From the NCBI GenBank assembly GCA_025455065.1, contig JALONG010000038.1, positions 1 to 57,045 of the forward strand: 57,045 bases of DNA. Reading direction: 5' to 3'. Source of the DNA: Candidatus Kapaibacterium sp. (GTDB lineage: Bacteria; Bacteroidota; Ignavibacteria; Kapaibacteriales; UBA4661). Made by a program: the position numbers and the translations under genes. Shown one piece after another: positions 19,179 to 27,986 of this stretch. The stretch's first letter is position 1. Every line of letters begins with the position of its first letter. A model generated the notes under the pieces. That model ran no database searches, had not been told where the DNA came from, and was given only the letters and a program-made list of their open reading frames with translations.

Positions 19179-19811
19179 TCACGCAAAGATTTCCTGAATA
19201 CTCATCGAAAAATCCAGCACCGGAGCGGTTGTACAGACATCATTATCCGTGCATATTTGTACATTTTTTATCGAAGTATAGGCATCCACACGCTTTTCTT
19301 CGGGAAAAATATACCACACACACCGAACACCGTGCGCAAAATACTCCGTAATTTTGTTGTGCATTGCCCGCAGTTTATCATTTTTTGAGACAAGTTCGAT
19401 GACAAATTCCGGCACAGGGTGAGCATTTAAGCGACCTAAGCGGATTTGCTCTTTGGTGTAGTACGAAATATCCGGTCGGCGAATCAGAGTTTCCGAAAAT
19501 TCGCAATCCACCTCTGCAAGTAAATGATTCCCATTGTGATAGTGCTTTGTGGCATTAAACGCAGAAAGAATGTTTGCAACGATATACTGCTCTTGAAATA
19601 TCATATTGCGCTCATTGATTTCGATGATAGAATTGTTCCATTCATACTTCCAGCCGTCCGGCTCGCGTTCCCATTCAAGAAAATCCTGACGAGAAATTTT
19701 CAAGCCGTCGTATTTCGGGCGCGAAAGCTGCACCGTACCCTTACGAATACGTGCTGTGCCTGCGGGAAGAGTTGTAGAGCGGGTTTTGGGCTTTGTGATA
19801 GCAGTTGTCAT
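19179..19811 (-). CDS. Uma2-family putative nuclease, tandem copy A
   Basis: This 210-residue Uma2 protein has the core RRPDISYYTKEQI, then PEFVIELVSKNDKLRAMHNKITEYFAHGVRCVWYIFP. It is encoded in tandem with the gene at 19830-20462, which has exactly the same length (633 nt) and shares a collinear pattern including KYDGLK, the YEWNN(S/G)I block and the C-terminal ALDF/VLDF-SM end. The two are therefore a local duplication. The genes are 18 bp apart with the same orientation and convergent with moaC. Confidence 0.87.
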   Translation of the reverse strand: MTTAITKPKTRSTTLPAGTARIRKGTVQLSRPKYDGLKISRQDFLEWEREPDGWKYEWNNSIIEINERNMIFQEQYIVANILSAFNATKHYHNGNHLLAEVDCEFSETLIRRPDISYYTKEQIRLGRLNAHPVPEFVIELVSKNDKLRAMHNKITEYFAHGVRCVWYIFPEEKRVDAYTSIKNVQICTDNDVCTTAPVLDFSMSIQEIFA

Positions 19812-19829
19812 ATTGGTTGTGGAAAAAAT

Positions 19830-20462
19830 TCACGCAAAAATTTCGTTGGGAGTCATCGTAAAATCCAGTGCCGGAGCGGCAGAGCAAGGCGTTTTATCAA
19901 GGCATATTTTTACTGCAGTTCGGGAAGTATAAACATTCACTTGCTTCAAATTTGGGTAAATGTACCATACACAAGCAACACTGGCAGCAAAGTATTCATC
20001 AAGTTTTTGCTCAAGTTTATAGGCTTTGTCATTGGGGGAAATCAGTTCCATCACAAAAGCGGGAACGGGCTGCTCATTTCGCGCAGAAGCCTCTATCTGC
20101 TCTCGTGTAAAGTAGGCAATATCAGGGCGACGAACTTGCCCGCTCAGAAGTACGCAGTCTGTTTCCGGATACAATTCCGCATCAAATTGTTCAAATGCCA
20201 TAGTTTTGATAAATGCACGGCTGATATTGCGTACCATCTTTCGTTCTGTATTTTTCATAGATTCCTCATTAACTTCGACGATACCATTATTCCACTCATA
20301 TTTCCAACCGTCCGGTTTGGGTTCCCAATCAAGAAAATCTTGTAGGGACATCTTCAAACCGTCATACTTCGGGCGGTAAAGGCGCACGACACCGTTACGA
20401 ATGCGTGGTTCGCCGATAGGAACTACTTGGGGGCGCGGAGTGCGTTTTACTAGGGTTGCCAT
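19830..20462 (-). CDS. Uma2-family putative nuclease, tandem copy B
   Basis: This 210-residue Uma2 protein carries RRPDIAYFTREQIEAS and PAFVMELISPNDKAYKLEQKLDEYFAASVACVWYIYP. The ATG at 20462 is chosen over a start 15 codons upstream because it gives a protein equal in length to, and collinear with, the tandem copy that follows it. The shared YRPKYDGLKMSLQDFLDWE segment reads YDGLKISRQDFLEWE in copy A. It is the upstream gene of the pair and lies next to a 147-bp repeat. Confidence 0.87.
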   Translation of the reverse strand: MATLVKRTPRPQVVPIGEPRIRNGVVRLYRPKYDGLKMSLQDFLDWEPKPDGWKYEWNNGIVEVNEESMKNTERKMVRNISRAFIKTMAFEQFDAELYPETDCVLLSGQVRRPDIAYFTREQIEASARNEQPVPAFVMELISPNDKAYKLEQKLDEYFAASVACVWYIYPNLKQVNVYTSRTAVKICLDKTPCSAAPALDFTMTPNEIFA

Positions 20463-20519
20463 AAATAACAAGTTGAATCGTTTGCCAAACATTGGATTGA
20501 AAGTCACTGTTTAGACCAT

Positions 20520-20666
20520 AAATTTTTGACGCAGATGTTCATGATTTAAGAGATTTTCATGATTGTTCAAATCCAAATACCAACCCCAAAACTATCCCGA
20601 AAGCCGCTTACAATCAGCGCAATCAGTTTAATCATGATAATCTGCGTCGAAGAGCCAAATAGTTAC
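20520..20666. repeat. 147-bp dispersed element with inverted AATC-nonamer arms, copy 1
   Basis: This intergenic stretch is repeated at 50072-50217. Both copies share the left arm GACGCAGAT..TCATGATT, the middle AACTATCCCGAAAGCCGCT, and the right arm AATCATGATAATCTGCGTC. The right arm is the reverse complement of the left over about 20 bp. Each arm is built of 9-bp units beginning AATC (AATCAGCGC, AATCAGTTT, AATCATGAT, AATCTGCGT). No coding sequence is present. It looks like a small non-autonomous or REP-like element. Confidence 0.8.
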
Positions 20667-20975
20667 GATTGAGAAAGAAATTTACCAAACCAAAATTGCA
20701 CATTTAGTGCCGAAAAATCAAGTATTTTAGCCCTTTGCAGGAAAAATGTGGAAAATTCTGGAAAATATCGAAAGTTTTTCCTAAGTTGTGAAATTGGCTT
20801 GTTTGCAAGGTCTGTCTGCCAAAATGTGTGTGAAAGCGCCGTCAAACGCTGCAATCCTGTTCAAAAAATCCTTGAAACCCGCCTCAATACTCGCGTTCAC
20901 ATCGCACTCTTACAATCGAAACATACTTAACACTCAAAAACTCATCACTCAACACTTTACCTTAAAGGTTTGATT
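20667..20975. other. Intergenic region upstream of the 2-oxoglutarate enzyme
   Basis: About 310 bp without a convincing gene. The last 60 bp contain loosely repeated ACTCA/CACT words (20925-20960) of the kind also seen near 52990 and 53640-53780. An AAAGG at 20964-20968 lies 7 bp before the chosen start of the next gene and may be a ribosome binding site. I see no clear promoter. Confidence 0.5.
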
Positions 20976-23900
20976 ATGCTTACGATGAACTCAGCATTTA
21001 TCGAAGACCTCTTTTTCGACTATCTGCGCAATCCCGATTCCGTTGCCACGGACTGGCGCACCTATTTCGATGCAAATCGCGCCGAAATAGCACAGGAACT
21101 CGGTATTCCGGCAAATTCCTTGCCAAATGCCATTGCGCAGAATGTTCCTCCAACACCGCCCAGCAGCGCTGCTGCAAGCTATTCCAACGGAAACGGACAC
21201 GCGGCTACACCTGCCGTTACAAATGGCGCTGCCAATGGCACAAGCAATGGTGCCGCGAATGGTCATGCTGCCGCGCAACCCGCACCACAAGCTACTCCGC
21301 AGGTGACTCCGGCAAAAGCCGAAGCAAAAATTGCTCTTGGTCCCTTAGATTCCATCATCCCGATTTCCGGCGTGGCAGAGCGCGTTGTTACGAACATGGA
21401 ATCAAGCCTGCACGTGCCTGTTGCTACGACTGTCCGCACCATTCCTATCAAAGCGCTCGAGGAAAATCGCACGGTGATTAACGGTGTTTTGGCGCGTCGT
21501 CGTAAAAAGAAAATCAGCTTTACGCACGTTCTGGCTTGGGCGATTGTGAGGGCATTAGTGAAATATCCCCATATGAACGACGGTTTTGCGCGGCAAGAGG
21601 GCAAACCTGTTCGCGTGAAGCGCGGTTCGGTGAATATGGGCTTGGCGGTGGATGCCGTGCGCAAAGACGGCTCACGAGGCTTGGTTGTGCCAAGTGTGAA
21701 AAACGCACAAAATATGACCTTTGCAGAGTTTATGACCGAGTACGATTCGCTCATTGCAAAATCCCGTGTAAACAAACTTGATGTCAACGACCTTTCCGGC
21801 ACAACAGCTTCGCTGACCAATCCCGGTATGCTCGGTACGAATGCTTCCGTGCCGCGTCTTATGGAAGGTCAAGGCTTGATTGTTGCTGCGGGTTCGATTG
21901 ATTACCCCTCGGAAATGAAGGCGTTTGCGCCGCAAATGCTGGCAACAATGGCAGTCAGCAAAGTGATGACCATTACCAACACCTACGACCACCGCATTAT
22001 TCAAGGCGCGGAATCGGGTGAGTTTCTAAATTATATCGAAGAATTGCTGAAGGGCGAAGATAATTTCTACGAGCAGATTTTCGCCAGCCTGCATATTCCT
22101 TACGAGCCGTTCAAATGGACGGTGGATTTGAATAACAATCCTTTTTTCTCCGGCGACCAAGCGGAAGTTTTGGAGCAGGAGACAAAGGTTGTGCAGCTTA
22201 TCAATGCCTACCGTGTGCGTGGGCATCTCTACGCAGACGTAAATCCGCTTGGTTTACAGGCGTTTTATTATCCTGAACTTGAAATCAGCCACTACGGTTT
22301 GACGATTTGGGACCTCAGCCGCGAGTACGATACCGGAGGTTTGGGAGGCATCAAACGCGCTCCGCTCCGCGATATTCTCACGCTTCTGCGCGACACCTAT
22401 TGCAGCAAAATCGGCGTGGAGTTTATGCACATACCCGAACTTGACAAAAAAGCGTGGGTGCGGGATAAATTTGAGGCGGTGTACAACAAAGCAAAATACA
22501 CCAAAGACGAGAAAGTGCGCATCTTGGCGAAACTCGTCGAAGCAGAATCCTTTGAAAAATACATCCACACAAAGTTTGTCGGCTCGAAGCGCTTTTCGGT
22601 CGAAGGCGGCGAGGTTTTTGTTCCGGCGATTGATAAAATCTTGGAATTTGCCGCAGAGCGCGGCGTAACCGATGTCTTTATGGGTATGGCGCACAGAGGG
22701 CGCTTGAACACGCTCATCAACATCATGGGTAAATCGGCTGCCGCAATGTTCAAAAAATTCCAAAATGAACTCGACCCGAATTACGTCGGTTCGGGCGATG
22801 TAAAGTACCATTTAGGCGCACACGGCACATACAAACACCCCAGAAGCGGCACGGAAGTAAACGTCGTCCTTGCGCCGAATCCAAGCCATTTGGAAGCAGT
22901 AAACCCTGTTGTGGAAGGCATGGCACGGGCGCGAATTGACGAGATGCAAGACAAAACCTTCTCGAAGGTGCTTCCAATCTTGGTTCACGGCGATTCGGCT
23001 ATGGCGGGATTGGGCATTGTGCAAGAAACGCTCAATTTGGCGCGGTTGCGAGGCTACAAAACCGGCGGAACGATTCACATCATCATCAACAACCAAATCG
23101 GCTTCACCACTACGCCCGAAGATGCACGTTCCACGATTTACTGCTCCGACATCGGGAAAATGCTGCAAATTCCCATTCTCCACGTAAACGGCGGCGACCC
23201 GGAAGCAGTGCTGACGGCTGCAGCGTTTGCGATTGAATACCGCCAGCTTTTCGGTGAGGATGTGATTATTGACCTTATGTGTTACCGCAAATACGGACAC
23301 AACGAAACTGACGAACCCGCATACACACAGCCTTTGCTTTACAAAAAAATCAAAACGCTTCCGGCTGCTTCGGAGACGTACCGCGACCATCTCATTGAGG
23401 AAAAACTTATTTCCAAAGAAGATGCCGATAAAATCTACGCGGAAATCCAGCAACGCTGGGATGATGCTTTTGTCGCAAGCAAAGAAGCCAAACCAAAAGA
23501 GCTTCAACCGCCGGCACAAGTGGATATGTTCGCACCTTCCAAAACCAGCATCAGCGCTGACCTCGTAAAAGAACTTGGTCAAAAACTTTCTACCGTTCCG
23601 GCACATTTTACCGTCCATCCGAAATTGGCGGATTTGCTCAAGCGGCGCGGTGAGATGATTGAACAGGATAAAGGCTTGGATTGGGGCATGGGCGAAGCGC
23701 TTGCTTTTGGTTCGTTGCTCATGGAAGGCTCTCCCGTGCGAATTACGGGCGAAGATGCTGCACGCGGCACATTCAGCCACCGCCACGCCGTTTTGACGGA
23801 TTTCGTTACCGAAAGCGAACTTATTTTGCTCGACCGCGTGAAACAAGGTCAGCACCCGTTCTACATCTACGATTCGGCGCTGTCGGAATTTGCCGTCATG

Positions 23901-24704
23901 GGTTACGAGTACGGTTACAGCGTTCAGCGTCCCGAAGGTTTAACGATTTGGGAAGGGCAGTTTGGCGACTTTATGAACGGCGCACAAACGATTATTGACC
24001 AATTCCTCAGCGCGGGCGAGGCAAAATGGTCGCAAACATCAAGCCTGGTGCTGCTTTTGCCACACGGCTATGAAGGACAAGGACCGGAACACTCCAGCGC
24101 ACGTTTGGAGCGGTTTTTACAACTTTGCGCCGAAGACAACATGATTGTCGGCAATTTCACTACTCCGGCACAGCTTTTCCACGCTTTACGCCGCCAAGTT
24201 AAGCGCGAATTCAAAAAGCCGCTTGTTTTGATGACACCGAAAAGTATGCTGCGCTCACCGCAAGCCGTCTCGAAGATTGAGGATTTTGTGAGCGGCACGT
24301 TCCAAGAAGTGATTGACGACGCAACAGTCAAAGCAGAAAATGTGCGCCGTGTACTGTTCTGTTCGGGCAAGGTGTATTATGACTTGCTTGCAAAGCGCAC
24401 CAAACTTGGCGCAGAGGATGTAGCGATTGTGCGTTTGGAGCAGATTTATCCTTTCCACGAAGTACGCATCCGCCAAATTTTGCAACAATACGAACAAGCG
24501 AAAAACGTGGTGTGGGTGCAGGAAGAACCGAAGAACATGGGTGCATGGTCGTTTGTAGCTCCGCTCTTTTCGGAACTTTTGCTCATCAGCCAAAACCTGC
24601 GTTACGCAGGCAGGAAAGCCAGCGCCAGCCCCGCAACAGGCTTCACGACTGTTCACAATCTTGAGCAGGAAGCCTTGTTGGATGCGGCGTTTGGGCAGTT
24701 TTAA
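20976..24704 (+). CDS. kgd: Fused 2-oxoglutarate decarboxylase/dehydrogenase E1 with E2 succinyltransferase domain
   Basis: This is a 1242-residue multifunctional enzyme. Residues 1-40 are the 2-oxoglutarate dehydrogenase N-terminal helix (FIEDLFFDYLRNPDSVATDW). Residues about 48-115 are an Ala/Asn/Gln/Pro-rich linker. Residues about 120-355 are the catalytic domain of a dihydrolipoyl succinyltransferase with TYDHRIIQG near 338. The rest is a full E1 with the TPP site GDSAMAG...INNQIGFTT (about 670-708) and the transketolase-like C-terminal part. No lipoyl domain is present. This layout matches actinobacterial Kgd/OdhA. It acts in the TCA cycle, probably with a separate lipoyl-E2 and E3. The ATG at 20976 is chosen; TTG 20970 and ATG 20985 are alternatives. 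Confidence 0.93.
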   Translation: MLTMNSAFIEDLFFDYLRNPDSVATDWRTYFDANRAEIAQELGIPANSLPNAIAQNVPPTPPSSAAASYSNGNGHAATPAVTNGAANGTSNGAANGHAAAQPAPQATPQVTPAKAEAKIALGPLDSIIPISGVAERVVTNMESSLHVPVATTVRTIPIKALEENRTVINGVLARRRKKKISFTHVLAWAIVRALVKYPHMNDGFARQEGKPVRVKRGSVNMGLAVDAVRKDGSRGLVVPSVKNAQNMTFAEFMTEYDSLIAKSRVNKLDVNDLSGTTASLTNPGMLGTNASVPRLMEGQGLIVAAGSIDYPSEMKAFAPQMLATMAVSKVMTITNTYDHRIIQGAESGEFLNYIEELLKGEDNFYEQIFASLHIPYEPFKWTVDLNNNPFFSGDQAEVLEQETKVVQLINAYRVRGHLYADVNPLGLQAFYYPELEISHYGLTIWDLSREYDTGGLGGIKRAPLRDILTLLRDTYCSKIGVEFMHIPELDKKAWVRDKFEAVYNKAKYTKDEKVRILAKLVEAESFEKYIHTKFVGSKRFSVEGGEVFVPAIDKILEFAAERGVTDVFMGMAHRGRLNTLINIMGKSAAAMFKKFQNELDPNYVGSGDVKYHLGAHGTYKHPRSGTEVNVVLAPNPSHLEAVNPVVEGMARARIDEMQDKTFSKVLPILVHGDSAMAGLGIVQETLNLARLRGYKTGGTIHIIINNQIGFTTTPEDARSTIYCSDIGKMLQIPILHVNGGDPEAVLTAAAFAIEYRQLFGEDVIIDLMCYRKYGHNETDEPAYTQPLLYKKIKTLPAASETYRDHLIEEKLISKEDADKIYAEIQQRWDDAFVASKEAKPKELQPPAQVDMFAPSKTSISADLVKELGQKLSTVPAHFTVHPKLADLLKRRGEMIEQDKGLDWGMGEALAFGSLLMEGSPVRITGEDAARGTFSHRHAVLTDFVTESELILLDRVKQGQHPFYIYDSALSEFAVMGYEYGYSVQRPEGLTIWEGQFGDFMNGAQTIIDQFLSAGEAKWSQTSSLVLLLPHGYEGQGPEHSSARLERFLQLCAEDNMIVGNFTTPAQLFHALRRQVKREFKKPLVLMTPKSMLRSPQAVSKIEDFVSGTFQEVIDDATVKAENVRRVLFCSGKVYYDLLAKRTKLGAEDVAIVRLEQIYPFHEVRIRQILQQYEQAKNVVWVQEEPKNMGAWSFVAPLFSELLLISQNLRYAGRKASASPATGFTTVHNLEQEALLDAAFGQF

Positions 24705-24725
24705 GTAAATCTCATAACTCGTGAA

Positions 24726-24758
24726 AAAGCCCGAATAGCGCTCTGCGATTCGGGCTTT
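24726..24758. terminator. Bidirectional hairpin terminator after kgd
   Basis: AAAGCCCGAA pairs with TTCGGGCTTT around a 13-base loop region, flanked by A-rich sequence on the left and TTT-AT-TCG on the right. It sits between two convergent genes and can serve both directions. Confidence 0.75.
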
Positions 24759-24793
24759 ATTCGTTATTTCGTCAAACCAATATTACCAATCCA

Positions 24794-25585
24794 TTAGCGA
24801 TAGATTTGATGCCGGATATACCATTCCGTAGCATTAGTGCGCTTCTGAATATTCCAATCATAAAAGGGAATCGTGCGAAATTGTCCGCCGCGTTCAATCT
24901 CACTCCGCATATACTTTTGGAAAAAGCGCTCTTGCGAAAATGACCTGTCACGGAGATTTATCCCAAAATCAATGACTTGTTGCCTTTGCACAAGACGCGC
25001 CGCATAGCCGCGTGGAATCGTTAATGTTGTATCTTTGCGTTCTTCTGAGCCAAAGCGAAAACGGTAACTTGCTGTCGTGTCGCGGTTTTCAACGATAAAC
25101 AATGCCGCAAAGGTGGTCAAATCAAGTTCCAGCGTATAGGCAATCTCCGAAGCAGAACGATTATTGTTCGCTGTGTTGGTGAATGTCCAATCTTGCCATA
25201 ACCAAGGCGTATTTCTGAGGTTCGCTTGATACATCATTCTGTTGCCAAGGGTAACTGTGATATTACGAATGTCCGGGTACCGTGTGGCGAGTACCCGTCC
25301 CGTTCTGGCACTCACGGGGGTAGGCACTTCAGCCAGAAAAAATGTTCCGCCTGCGAAAGATAGAGCGCGTACTTCCTTAGTGCTGTCGTTTATTGTGTAC
25401 CGCACTATCCACGAATCGTTTGGCAATAATGCAGCAGGAACGCCTGTTGTCGTTATCCGAATTTGAAACAGTACGTTTTGGGTGTCGGAAGTTTCCAGAA
25501 CTTCACAGCCGTTCAGCATACCGCTCAGCATACCGACGACAAGCAGCATGATTGCACTGAAATAGTGCCTCAGGTAGTACCTCAT
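24794..25585 (-). CDS. Lipoprotein of unknown function, paralogue 1
   Basis: This protein of about 263 residues starts at the ATG complementary to 25583-25585. Its lipoprotein signal ends in the lipobox LNGC. The mature part is beta-rich: RYTINDSTKEVRALSF, TLELDLTTFAALFIVENRDTTASYRFRFG and LTIPRGYAARLV. It shows a distant collinear resemblance to the lipoprotein encoded immediately upstream (25634-26488): a 'valen-N-NTT' strand (VENRDTT versus LNAHNTT), then a repeated TLTIPRG/LRIPPFG turn. It probably resides in the outer membrane or periplasm. The gap to the upstream gene is 48 bp, consistent with an operon. The family is not recognised. Confidence 0.6.
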   Translation of the reverse strand: MRYYLRHYFSAIMLLVVGMLSGMLNGCEVLETSDTQNVLFQIRITTTGVPAALLPNDSWIVRYTINDSTKEVRALSFAGGTFFLAEVPTPVSARTGRVLATRYPDIRNITVTLGNRMMYQANLRNTPWLWQDWTFTNTANNNRSASEIAYTLELDLTTFAALFIVENRDTTASYRFRFGSEERKDTTLTIPRGYAARLVQRQQVIDFGINLRDRSFSQERFFQKYMRSEIERGGQFRTIPFYDWNIQKRTNATEWYIRHQIYR

Positions 25586-25633
25586 CACACAGGATAGATT
25601 TGTTCTGTGACGCATAAAACCTCACGTTTTTTT

Positions 25634-26488
25634 CTATCGTCGAATTGGAAGAGTATATTCGGCATAGCCATGAACTTGTTGCCCTTGAATGCTTGCTCGG
25701 CGGGAACCAAGAGTGTAACGATAATTCAATTCGCTGCGCAAAAGTGGTTGTTGCCGGGTGCGCTCAAAAACGGTTGTTTCCTTTCCTGCGGAATCTTTAA
25801 GCATGACGGAAATGTCCGGCAGATACGATTTCACGTCATTTCCGAGGTCTTTATTGGTGGTCGAAATCACGAGAACAAAACTTGTTAATTGCACATTCCC
25901 GCCAAAAGGTGGTATTCTCAGTCTTATATTGGTAAGCTCTTGCGTTGAGTAGGTAATAAAGCACGTATCTTTCGTTGTGTTGTGTGCATTGAGAACATAG
26001 AGCGTGGAATCAAACCCCAATGGTAATTGCGCTTGAAGTTCCGTATATTGTTTTGGGATGCCTATTCCTTCGTAAAGCAGGTCGTTTTGTTTCTCTTTTT
26101 CTTGGGAAAATTTAGCTTGATAAAGTGTTACCGAATCAAGGTTTACTCGAAGGTTTTCAAGTTTATCATTTGATTGTGAGGTATTCGGCAACACACTTTG
26201 TTCACCGTTAGAAAAGGTACGGCGGAGAAGTAGAACCTCTTGCGAATTATCAATGATATAGCGAAAACCAACGTATTCCGAAATTCCAACAATTCTTCCA
26301 CCAACAACAGGAAATATCATTACGCTATCCTTCGCCTGACCAAGAGAAAAGCGCACAATCAGGCTGTGTTCACCGTCTTTGGGCAGAAGGGAGTTATGGA
26401 TTAGCACAACCACAGATTCGTAGTTTTGCATACATCCTGTCAGTCCGGTCAAAAGCAGCAAGCAAATAATCAAAAAGCGTTTGTGCAT
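25634..26488 (-). CDS. Lipoprotein of unknown function, paralogue 2
   Basis: This protein of about 284 residues has lipobox LTGC about 18 residues from the ATG at 26488. It is mostly beta: VVLIHNSLLPKDGEHSLIVRFSLG, LYVLNAHNTTKDTCFITYS and LRIPPFGGNVQLTSFVLVIS. Its C-terminus reads RYTLGSRRASIQGQQVHGYAEYTLPIRR. It appears to be the first gene of a two-gene operon with a distant paralogue downstream. A TTG/TATATTTG promoter-like site lies about 50 bp upstream. No known family is evident. Confidence 0.6.
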   Translation of the reverse strand: MHKRFLIICLLLLTGLTGCMQNYESVVVLIHNSLLPKDGEHSLIVRFSLGQAKDSVMIFPVVGGRIVGISEYVGFRYIIDNSQEVLLLRRTFSNGEQSVLPNTSQSNDKLENLRVNLDSVTLYQAKFSQEKEKQNDLLYEGIGIPKQYTELQAQLPLGFDSTLYVLNAHNTTKDTCFITYSTQELTNIRLRIPPFGGNVQLTSFVLVISTTNKDLGNDVKSYLPDISVMLKDSAGKETTVFERTRQQPLLRSELNYRYTLGSRRASIQGQQVHGYAEYTLPIRR

Positions 26489-26534
26489 AGTAATTTTCAG
26501 CAAAGAAAAAATGTTTTACCATATTGTGTAAAAA

Positions 26535-26565
26535 CAAATATACCTTTTCTTTCGTATAAAATCAA
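26535..26565 (-). promoter_or_regulatory. Bacteroidota-type promoter candidate for the lipoprotein pair
   Basis: Read on the minus strand, TTG and TATATTTG are separated by 20 bases. TATATTTG fits the TAnnTTTG -7 consensus exactly and the TTG fits the -33 box. The site lies about 47 bp upstream of the ATG at 26488. Confidence 0.45.
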
Positions 26566-26663
26566 GCACTGAAAACTTCACTTAGTCAAGTTTTGAAAAC
26601 AAAAAAAAATCGTGTAGATTACAGCAACTATTTGACATTGCAAACCATTGGAAAACTTCAGAT

Positions 26664-27164
26664 ATGGATACAATGATTGCCGCCCAAGCCGCATCAGTGC
26701 ATGATGTAGAAGAGATGACCGATTACGAACTTGAACGAGGAAAACCAATGCCGAGTAAAGTACACGCTGCAACGCAGACGAATGTGATTGACGCGCTTTT
26801 GCGATATAAGAAAAAATACCGCCGATTAACTGAAATTTCTTTGCGTTTGGGCAAGGAAAAACTCGTCCCGGACATCGCGCTCTATTCGATAGATGCAAGC
26901 GACTGGCATGAAAATGAGGCGGAAATGTCACTGCCGCCGCTTTTGTGCGTCGAAATCGTCTCGCCCTCACAAAGCATTGATGAGATGAAAGAAAAAGCGG
27001 ATAAATACTTTGCTGCGGGTGTGCGCTCGGTGTGGTTGGTACTGCCTGCGTTGGCAGGAGTAATGCTGCTTCACGCAACGTCCAAGCCTCAATTTTTCAG
27101 CGAAGGCGACCTTGTTGATTCTGAACTTGGTATCACCATCCCTGTTGAAGAGGTGTTTGAGTAA
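26664..27164 (+). CDS. Short Uma2-family (DUF820) putative nuclease
   Basis: This 166-residue Uma2 protein is shorter than its relatives because it lacks most of the N-terminal helical region. It begins with YELERGKPMPSKVHAATQ. It retains VPDIALYS, then PPLLCVEIVSPSQSIDEMKEKADKYFAAGVRSVWLVLP, so the Asp/Glu/Lys set is present. Its ATG is divergent from the lipoprotein pair. The SDR gene follows after 16 bp on the same strand. An antisense frame of equal length on the minus strand is a shadow. Confidence 0.82.
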   Translation: MDTMIAAQAASVHDVEEMTDYELERGKPMPSKVHAATQTNVIDALLRYKKKYRRLTEISLRLGKEKLVPDIALYSIDASDWHENEAEMSLPPLLCVEIVSPSQSIDEMKEKADKYFAAGVRSVWLVLPALAGVMLLHATSKPQFFSEGDLVDSELGITIPVEEVFE

Positions 27165-27180
27165 TCACCATTACGGCTAC

Positions 27181-27909
27181 ATGATAACCAAATACCGCAT
27201 GAAATCAGCCCCCACTCCCAAAACAGCCCTCATCACAGGTGGGAACAACGGCATCGGCTTGGAAATTTCACGGCAGCTTGCTTTGCGCGGTGTTCATGTT
27301 TTTCTTGCCGCACGGAATCCTCATGCAGGCTCAGAAGCCGCAGCACAGATTGTTCGGGAGAAAATGCGTTGTACCTTTGTACCAATGGACGTAAGTGATA
27401 GTGCGAGTATTCGTGAGGCATTTCGCCTTGTTTCCTCGAACATTCAGCGTTTAGATATTCTCGTGAATAATGCAGGAATCCTGCTTGACCACTCCCAACC
27501 CATCCTCCAAACACCGGAATCCGTGTTGCTTTCCACACTTCAGACTAATGCTGTCGGCGCACTGCTTACAGCACAAACGTTCCTGCCAATAATGGGGCGG
27601 GGAAGCCGCATTATTAACGTGTCCAGTTCCGGTGGGCAGATTACCCACGGCGCAAGTACGTTTGCTCCGGCGTATTGCATTTCCAAAACTACCATGAACG
27701 CAATTACCCTCCAACTCGCATCAGCACTTGAATCAAAGGGCATTGCCGTAAACGCAATGTGTCCCGGCTGGGTGAAAACCGCAATGGGTGGACAAGGTGC
27801 AACGAGAACTGTGCAGCAAGGCGCAGACACCGCATTGTGGCTTGCTTTAGAGGCAGATGCACACCTAACGGGGAAATTTTTTCAAGACCGTCGGGAAATT
27901 GCGTGGTAA
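27181..27909 (+). CDS. Short-chain dehydrogenase/reductase (SDR)
   Basis: This 242-residue classical SDR shows the nucleotide-binding TGGNNGIGLE near the N-terminus, NNAGI, the catalytic Ser in VSSSGGQ, and Tyr-x3-Lys in YCISK, followed by VNAMCPGWVKTAMGG. It reduces or oxidises an alcohol/ketone with NAD(P)(H). The basic-region AARNPH after the second strand suggests NADP preference. The start is the ATG at 27181 or the ATG at 27199; an earlier start would run into the Uma2 gene. The substrate cannot be told, although plant and animal carbonyl-reductase-like SDRs share the length and the PGWVKT motif. Confidence 0.87.
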   Translation: MITKYRMKSAPTPKTALITGGNNGIGLEISRQLALRGVHVFLAARNPHAGSEAAAQIVREKMRCTFVPMDVSDSASIREAFRLVSSNIQRLDILVNNAGILLDHSQPILQTPESVLLSTLQTNAVGALLTAQTFLPIMGRGSRIINVSSSGGQITHGASTFAPAYCISKTTMNAITLQLASALESKGIAVNAMCPGWVKTAMGGQGATRTVQQGADTALWLALEADAHLTGKFFQDRREIAW

Positions 27910-27986
27910 CCATTCACCGTGTATTGTTGAACACGCAATCAGTAATCCCAGCCTGGAGAAGCCTGTCCAAGACTTGTTCCCCGAAA

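Noticed and set aside
20520-20666. CRISPR-like array because of periodic AATC words
   Set aside because: The period is 9 bp with no spacer-length unique segments and no cas genes; the structure is an inverted-arm repeat.
22812-23855. 347-residue open frame on the minus strand inside kgd
   Set aside because: It is antisense to a strongly conserved enzyme, is rich in Phe/Arg/His/Cys without domain motifs, and arises from the codon bias of the opposite strand.
26578-27078. 166-residue minus-strand frame opposite the short Uma2 gene
   Set aside because: The plus-strand frame has the complete Uma2 motif; the minus frame shows only low-complexity Arg/His/Ser sequence.
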